Shown: in pieces, positions 58,627-64,000 of the stretch
Position numbering within the stretch: the stretch's first letter is position 1
How the letters are laid out: the number at the start of each line of letters is the position of its first letter
Assembly: GCA_963723965.1 (NCBI GenBank)
Contig: CAVRSV010000015.1
Coordinates: 1-64,000 of the forward strand
DNA: 64,000 nucleotides
Direction of reading: 5' to 3'
DNA from: JARRKC01 sp963723965
GTDB lineage: Bacteria; Acidobacteriota; UBA6911; RPQK01; JAPXNP01
The notes under the pieces: generated by a model
What the model was told of the DNA's origin: nothing
What the model saw: the letters and a program-made list of their open reading frames with translations, nothing else
The model's database searches: none
Made by a program: the position numbers and the translations under genes

Positions 58627-61532
58627 CTACTCCCGAGATCCGGGAGTGACCTGCAGCGAGACCCGCTGGCCGTCCCTCTCGACCACCATCGTCACGGGCT
58701 CGCCGATCTTCAGCGCCTCGATGGCGTAGGTGTAGTCATAGATGTTCTCGATCTTGCGGCCGGCCAACTCCACGATGATATCGCCGCCCCGAACTCCGGC
58801 CGTCTCCGCGGGACCTCCCGCAGCGACTCCGCCCAGCCTGACTCCCAAAACGTCGCTCTGGGCATAGTCGGGGACGGTTCCGAGATAGGCCCGCAGGCGG
58901 GCCCGGGCGCCCTGGTTCGCCGGCCGCTTCATCTCCTGATAGTCGGGCTCGTCGGAATTCGTCGCGAGGGATCGGGCCACGAGGCCCATGAACCGGGTGA
59001 CCCTCACCATCCCCTCGTAGTTCAGCGTCTCCGGGGTGTCCCGGGGACTGTGATACTCGCTGTGGGTTCCCGTGAAAGCGGCCAGGACCGGCACCCGGTT
59101 CAGGTAGAACGACGTGGCATCGGTCGGCAGGTAGCTGTCGTTCTGAGTGGCGATGGCCAGGCCGATGGGGGCGTTCCGTTTCTCGATCTCCGACGGCCAC
59201 AGGGAGCTGGAGCCGACACCCTGCACGATGAGTTTCTCCCTGAGACGGCCGATCATGTCCATGTTCAGATAGGCCTCCACGGCGGCGCTGATGTCGGCCC
59301 GGCTGTGGAGCCGGCCGTTCAGCGACTCGACGAAGTAATGCGATCCCAGCAATCCCAGTTCTTCCCCCGACCAGAGGCCGAAGATCACGTCCCTTTGCAG
59401 CTTCAGCCGGCCGCGTCGGACCTGGTCGGCCAGGTTTTCGGCGATCTCGAGCAGCCCGGCCACGCCCGAGGCGTTGTCGTCGGCCCCGTAGTGAATCTGT
59501 CCGCGCTCGTCCTCGCGGGCCAGCGTCGACATTCCTTTGCCGCGGCCGAGATGGTCGATGTGCGCCCCGACGACCAGGGCCGGGTCGCCGCTGGCTGACG
59601 GTCCCGAGAGCCGGGCCAGGACGTTGCGTCCGCGGCTCTTCTCCTGGACGATGTCGATGTCGGCCTCGACCTCGAGGCCGTCGAGGGCGTACCCCATCGA
59701 AGGCTCGCCCGTGTCGAGAGCGCCCTGAACCTGGGCGAGCGTCTTGCCCGAGGTCGCCAACAGCTGCTCGCCCAGCCGATCCGTAATCGAAACGACGGCC
59801 AGACTGGTTGATCCCAGAGAAGCATCGAAGGACAGGTCGGTCAGCTGTTCCTTGACCTTCGAGGTGGGTCCGCTCACGATGAGCAGGCCGACGGCGCCCC
59901 GCTCGCGGGCGGCCATCGCCTTGTAGCGCAGGCCGGAGAAAGGAGCCAGATGTTGGCGTCGCTCGGGAGTCACGTCCTCCGGCAGGAAACGGAAAACGAG
60001 TACCCACTTCCCGTCGACGTCGAGATGCACGTAGGAATCGTATTCGGCCTGCTCGCCTTCGGCCGGCGCCACGATCCCATAGCCGGCAAAGACGACGCCG
60101 GCCGGGTCGATGCGGCCCGTGCGGGAGTAGGCGAGGGGCCTCCAGTCCCGGTCGACCTGGCCGGAGGACTCTTCCCGGCCGCTCGGCGGACGACGAGGCG
60201 ATTGGCCGGGCCGAGCGAGACGCCGGAGGTGTACTCGAACTCCTGGTACCATCCTCCGTCGTCTCCGGCGGGCTCGAGCCCCATCGCCCGCAGCATGGAC
60301 GCCGCATAGGCCGTCGCCTTCCTCTCACCTGCGGACCCGGTCAGCCGGCCCTCCATTTCCTCGGAAGCCAGCTTTTCGACGTGTGCCCGGAGATCCTTGC
60401 CGTTGATATCGGGGGTGGTCGAGAGCCGGCCGTCCAGATCGAGCAGACGGCGTGCCTCGGCGTCGTTCCAGCGGGCCAGGAAGATCTGGGACTGTCCCGA
60501 CGAGGTGCGGTTGCTGGTCCAGGCCAGACTCTTGCCGTCCGGGGAGAAGACGGGCAGGCCGTCGAAGCCGTCCTTGTCGGTCACGCGAACCGGATCCGAC
60601 TGCCCTGCCGCATCGACCAGGTACAGTTCGAAGTTCCCGAACCCGTGGAGATTGGTCGTGAAGATCAGATAGTCCCCGGAAGGGTGGAAGTAGGGCGCCC
60701 AGGACATGGCCCCGAGCCGCGTCAGTTGTCGGGGATCGCTGCCGTCGGCGTTCATGACGTACACCTCGGCCGTCATCCCGTCCTCTGAGAAGCGCCTCCA
60801 GCAAATCCGGGAGCCGTCGGCGCTGAAGAAGGGACCTCCATCGTATCCGGGCGTGTCCGTCAGGCGCCGAAGCCCTGAGCCGTCGGCGTTCATGATGTAG
60901 AGGTCGTTGAAATAGGACTTGTCGTTTTCGAAGATCCCCTGCTCGCGTTCGGACAGGGGTGCTGAATAGGCAGCCCGGTTGGAGGAGAAGACGATCCGGC
61001 GGCCGTCGGGTGAGACGGCCCCTTCGGCGTCATAACCCCGGGCATCCGTGAGTCTGTGCGTTTCACCCGAGTCGAGGTCGGTCACGTAGAGATCGAAGTG
61101 CTCGTCGTAGTCCCAGGAGTACCGGCGCTCCTTCCCCGAAGCCCGGAACTCGAGCTCGGCCTTCTGCTTGGCCGGGGCTTCCGGGTCGTCGTGCGTGGAG
61201 GCGTACAGGACCCGCCGGTTGTCGGGGAACATCCAGGAGCAGGTCGTCTTTCCGATGCCGGGCGAGACGCGTCGCGTATCACCGGTCTCAAGGTCGATCG
61301 CATAGATCTGATAGAAGGGGTTGCCCGGCTCGCGCTCGCTCTGGAAGACCAGGTGCGTTCCGTCGGCGCTGAAGTACCCCTCTCCGGAGCGACGGCCTTC
61401 GAAAGTCAGTTGCCGGACTTCCGAAAGCAGGGCGGCTTCGGAGCCCTTGTCGGCTCCGTCCTGGGCAACGCCCGGGACCAGACAGGCCCACAACACTGCG
61501 AGAAGCCCCGCGACTGGCAAGTTTCTTGGCAT
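58627..61532 (-). CDS. Exported PD40 / M28 aminopeptidase / PDZ protein (one frameshift)
   Basis: ATG 61532 opens a signal peptide (LPVAGLLAVLWACLVPGVAQ). PD40/TolB-like beta-propeller repeats follow (AVSPDGRRIVFSSNRA, GPFFSADGSRICWRRF, PVFSPDGKSLAWTSNR). After these come a PA-like insert and an M28 zinc peptidase core with VVGAHIDHLGRG, GADDNASGVAGLLE, WSGEELGLLGSHYF and FTGTHSEYHSPRDTP. A PDZ domain ends it (GGPAETAGVRGGDIIVELAG). Near 60175 the frame breaks; one added G in the run gives RAAGEESSGQVDRDW and a single protein of about 968 residues. The family degrades peptides outside the cytoplasm. As written it would be read as two overlapping proteins. Confidence 0.88.
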
Positions 61533-61680
61533 CGTCCACCTTTCCTGTTTCCAGAGTCTCGAGCCGGGACGCGCGCTGTTACGTCGAGTGCAGGATGCCG
61601 TGTGCGCCCGGGGGATCGGCAACGTTGAGGGGCATTCTAACCGATCGGGGAGCGTCTCGCCCATGGGGAGGCAATGTCAT

Positions 61681-61712
61681 GGCTAGTATAGCCAAGACAA
61701 CATAGCTATGAT
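61681..61712 (+). promoter_or_regulatory. Operator/promoter of the Phd/VapC-type module
   Basis: Two perfect palindromes precede the antitoxin: GGCTA-GTA-TAGCC (61681-61693) and CATAGCTATG (61701-61710). A -10-like TATGAT (61707-61712) overlaps the second palindrome, and the ATG follows after six bases, so the transcript may be leaderless. Antitoxins of this class repress their own promoter by binding such palindromes. A -35 box is not clear. Confidence 0.6.
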
Positions 61713-61718
61713 AGACAG

Positions 61719-62006
61719 ATGGAACGGGCTACAATTTCACAGGTCAAAAACCGCTTGAGCGCATATCTGCGTAAGGTGCGACAGGGTGAGTCGGTCCTGA
61801 TACTGGATCGTCACCGAGCGGTGGCGCGCCTGGAGCGGGTCGACAACGAAACCGCGCCCAATGACAGCCTGGACCGGCTGGAACGGAATGGTCTGATCAA
61901 GCGATCGCGAACTCCACTACCTCTCGAACTTCTACGTACGGCGCCTCCGGAAGCCGGCAAGAGTGTCGTCGAGGCGCTTCTGGAGGAAAGAGGTGAAGGA
62001 CGGTGA
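61719..62006 (+). CDS. Phd/YefM-type antitoxin
   Basis: 95 residues. The N-terminal ERATISQVKNRLSAYLRKVR and GESVLILDRHRAVARLERV are typical of the Phd/YefM DNA-binding fold. The C-terminal tail (LLRTAPPEAGKSVVEALLEE) would wrap the toxin. The stop codon overlaps the toxin start. It probably represses the operon through the palindromes directly upstream. Confidence 0.92.
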   Translation: MERATISQVKNRLSAYLRKVRQGESVLILDRHRAVARLERVDNETAPNDSLDRLERNGLIKRSRTPLPLELLRTAPPEAGKSVVEALLEERGEGR

Positions 62007-62431
62007 TCTACTGGGACAGTTCCGCCATCGTCCCTCTGATCGTAGCCGAGTCCGCGAGTCGAAGGCTGCTGGATCTCCTTCAGAGTGATCCGGAAATGCT
62101 GGTCTGGTGGGGAAGCCCAGTGGAATGCAGTTCGGCCGTCTCGCGACGCGAGCGCGAAGGCAACCTGGGAGCCCAGCAGGCTGAGCGGGCCCACGAGCGA
62201 TTGCGGGTGCTGGCCGGGTCATGGAACGAGGTCAATCCGTCCGAAGCGGTACGGAACACCGCGATACGGATCCTTCGCGTCCATCCTCTTCGGGCCGCCG
62301 ACGCCCTGCAACTCGCCGCAGGGGTCATTGCCGCGGAGTACGAGCCGGCATCTCTCCGACTGGTCACCCTCGACGACCGACTCCGCATTGCTGCCAGAAA
62401 AGAAGGCTTCCGGACAGTATCTCCGGCCTGA
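62003..62431 (+). CDS. PIN-domain toxin (VapC family)
   Basis: 142 residues from GTG 62003, overlapping the antitoxin stop by four bases with GAGGTGAAGG upstream. Conserved PIN-domain acids are visible: Asp in MIYWDSSAIVPL, Glu in SPVECSSAV, Asp in LRAADALQLAAG and Asp in LVTLDDRL. VapC toxins are magnesium-dependent ribonucleases that cut tRNA or rRNA. It neighbours the exported GH43 gene, but a functional link is not implied. Confidence 0.93.
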   Translation: MIYWDSSAIVPLIVAESASRRLLDLLQSDPEMLVWWGSPVECSSAVSRREREGNLGAQQAERAHERLRVLAGSWNEVNPSEAVRNTAIRILRVHPLRAADALQLAAGVIAAEYEPASLRLVTLDDRLRIAARKEGFRTVSPA

Positions 62432-62580
62432 TCCGGGAGGGAGACTCCGACGGACCTGTCGTCGAAGCAGGGTGGAATCTGGCGATCTCGGGATCAGAGG
62501 AGGCACTCTGCACTGGAGTGCGGTCGGCGAGGACGCCGGGCGGTTGCGTTCGGCGAGATCGGGTGAGAATCTTTCACGTG

Positions 62581-63906
62581 ATGAAGAACGCCATCCCTTT
62601 TCTCGCTTTTCTGGTCTTGGCCGGCGTCTGCCTGGCCCAGAATCCGATCGTCCCGCCGGGTACGTACATGGCCGATCCGTCGGCCCACGTCTGGCCCGAC
62701 GGCAAGCTCTACGTTTACGGTTCGCGGGACGAGAGCCCGGACTACTACTGCTCCCACGGCTACGATGTGTTGTCCACATCGGATCTCATCAACTGGACCA
62801 TCCACCGGCGCACCTTCGCCTCGAAGGGGGAAGGAGACCAGGTTCCGTACAGCGACGATTACCTCTACGCTCCCGACGCCCAGTACCGGAACGGGACCTA
62901 CTTCCTGTTCTACTGCCTCGCCAACCGGACCTCGACCGAGGGCGTGGCGACCTCGACTTCGCCGGTCGGGCCGTTCCTGAAGGGCCGGGTCATCGATACC
63001 GGCGGGATCAACCAGATCGATCCCTGCGTCTTCATCGACGACGACGGACAGGCCTACTTCATCTGGGGACAGTTTTCGGCCAAGATGGCCAAGCTGAAGC
63101 CCGACCTGACGGAAATCGACCGCTCGACCATCCGCGACGGCATCGTCACGGAGAAGGAGCACCGCTTCCACGAGGGCGGCTACATGGTCAAGCGCAACGG
63201 GATCTACTACTTCGTCTACGCCGGCCTGAGCCTGAAGAACATGGCGTCGTGCATCAGCTATGCCACCAGCACGTCACCCTGGGGACCGTTCAAATACGGC
63301 GGCGTCATCATCGACAACGACGGCAGCGATCCGCGCAACTGGAACAACCACGGCTCCCTGGTCGAGTTCAAAGGAAAGTGGTACGTCTTCTACCACCGGG
63401 CCACGCACGGCTCGGCGATGATGCGCAAAGCCTGTGTCGAACCGATCACGTTCAACGCCGACGGGAGCATCGACGAAGTGGAGATGACCACCCAGGGCGC
63501 CGCCGGACCGCTCAGCGCCTTCAAGACCATCGACGCCGAACGGGCCTGTCTCCTCCACGGCCAGGTCCGGATCCGGGCGTTTGCGGCGGACAACGAGGAA
63601 CTGACAGGAATCGCCGACGGCGACCGGGCTGCCTACAAGTACGTCGATTTCGGAGACGGCGCCCACGAGCTTACGATCCGCGTGGCACCGGGCGCGGATC
63701 CGGGGACGATCGAGGTCGCCCTGGATCAACCCTGGCACGCCAACATTCTGCAGAAGCCCCTCGCCATCGCCGGCGGTGGTAGTGGAGAGAACTGGACGGA
63801 ACTCAAGGTTCCGGTGAAAGCCGGAGAGGGAGTCCATGCCGTCTGGCTGCGGTTCGCCACGAAAGGCACCGACACCTTCAAAGTGGACTGGTTCAAGTTC
63901 CAGTAG
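62581..63906 (+). CDS. Exported GH43 glycoside hydrolase
   Basis: ATG 62581 begins a signal peptide (AIPFLAFLVLAGVCLAQ); in-frame codons further upstream belong to the toxin region. The product has 441 residues. The five-bladed propeller has the catalytic base in MADPSAHVWPDGKLYVYGSR, the second Asp in QIDPCVFIDDDGQAYFIWG and the acid in HRFHEGGYMVKRNGIYYFVY. A C-terminal beta-sandwich of about 130 residues resembles a CBM6-like module (DFGDGAHELTIRVAPGADPG, WLRFATKG). GH43 members are beta-xylosidases or alpha-L-arabinofuranosidases; with araA and GH67 in the window, arabinoxylan side-chain or oligomer hydrolysis is likely. Confidence 0.93.
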   Translation: MKNAIPFLAFLVLAGVCLAQNPIVPPGTYMADPSAHVWPDGKLYVYGSRDESPDYYCSHGYDVLSTSDLINWTIHRRTFASKGEGDQVPYSDDYLYAPDAQYRNGTYFLFYCLANRTSTEGVATSTSPVGPFLKGRVIDTGGINQIDPCVFIDDDGQAYFIWGQFSAKMAKLKPDLTEIDRSTIRDGIVTEKEHRFHEGGYMVKRNGIYYFVYAGLSLKNMASCISYATSTSPWGPFKYGGVIIDNDGSDPRNWNNHGSLVEFKGKWYVFYHRATHGSAMMRKACVEPITFNADGSIDEVEMTTQGAAGPLSAFKTIDAERACLLHGQVRIRAFAADNEELTGIADGDRAAYKYVDFGDGAHELTIRVAPGADPGTIEVALDQPWHANILQKPLAIAGGGSGENWTELKVPVKAGEGVHAVWLRFATKGTDTFKVDWFKFQ

Positions 63907-64000
63907 GACAACCTTCCCAGGTTGTCCCGGGGGCAATGATTGCCGATACCGAGCCGGACCTGCGGACGGCACCGGCGGGGCGACACGTCCGGCACTGCCG
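63906..64000. repeat. Second copy of the left-edge composite repeat (cut by the window end)
   Basis: The segment starts with the hairpin GGACAACCT-TCCC-AGGTTGTCC (63906-63927), which overlaps the last base of the GH43 stop codon. It then aligns with window positions 7-94 over about 88 bases, for example the shared GGGGGCAATGATTG and GGGGCGAC blocks and the ACTGCCG end. Like the left copy it lies directly behind a gene's stop codon. The continuation, which should contain the GGACAAGCA-type palindrome, is outside the window. Confidence 0.85.

Noticed and set aside
58381..59598. Forward-strand protein starting in the 58.2-58.6 kb gap
   Set aside because: Most of its length is antisense to the M28 peptidase gene; only the first 60 codons are outside, with no family match.
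58627..61532. Two overlapping genes, a TolB-like protein and a separate M28 peptidase
   Set aside because: A single added G near 60175 joins them into a known PD40-M28-PDZ architecture; the downstream frame has no signal peptide or plausible start of its own.

Overview
The window is a GC-rich bacterial chromosome segment with genes on both strands in short transcription units. No tRNA, rRNA, CRISPR array, prophage or intact transposase gene was seen. Several traits point to Acidobacteriota as the most likely source, with Planctomycetota or Verrucomicrobiota as alternatives: Ser/Thr kinases fused to FlgO/TolB-like and TPR modules, an ECF-type sigma factor next to a zinc-ribbon kinase, a PEP-CTERM protein, DUF1080 and DUF5009 proteins, and very large exported beta-helix proteins. 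This assignment is inference; no phylogenetic marker is present.

Layout. 1-260: tandem repeat with hairpins. 261-7.5 kb: NagB, a PEP-CTERM protein, a TIR-kinase-TPR receptor, a Tat-exported Gfo/Idh/MocA oxidoreductase and a lipoprotein. 7.7-16.6 kb: L-arabinose isomerase, an exported DUF1080 protein, membrane proteins, a beta-hydroxyacid dehydrogenase-like enzyme, a DUF5009 protein, pterin dehydratase and a glycosyltransferase. 16.7-24.6 kb: a DedA-PAP2 fusion, a sigma factor/kinase pair and a DUF2339 membrane protein. 24.7-34 kb: an MDR-type reductase, a CheB-CheR/PAS protein translationally coupled to a histidine kinase, an Lgt-like protein, an HtrA-like protease, thioredoxin 2 and a TRAP permease remnant. 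34-40 kb: a Tat-exported aldo/keto reductase, a MocR regulator, a methyltransferase, a 280-bp inverted-repeat element and a GH8 xylanase. 40-50 kb: an AsmA-like protein and two giant exported proteins sharing a repeated domain. 50-64 kb: an exported enolase-superfamily protein, GH67 alpha-glucuronidase, GH3, a PEGA protein, an M28 peptidase, a Phd/VapC module and an exported GH43. The right edge repeats the left-edge element.

Metabolic reading: GH67, GH43, GH8 and GH3 with AraA suggest use of glucuronoarabinoxylan fragments. GH67, GH8 and GH43 carry export signals, GH3 does not, and AraA is cytoplasmic. Three Tat-signal sugar enzymes (Gfo/Idh/MocA, aldo/keto reductase, enolase superfamily) and the exported DUF1080 protein suggest additional sugar oxidation outside the cytoplasm.

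Quality warning: five genes carry twelve reading-frame changes, and each is repaired by adding or removing one base, usually in a short homopolymer. Eight of the twelve, plus one nonsense codon, lie between 19.86 and 23.52 kb. I read these mainly as sequence errors, with local gene decay as the alternative. The TRAP permease fragment is different and looks like a true remnant.
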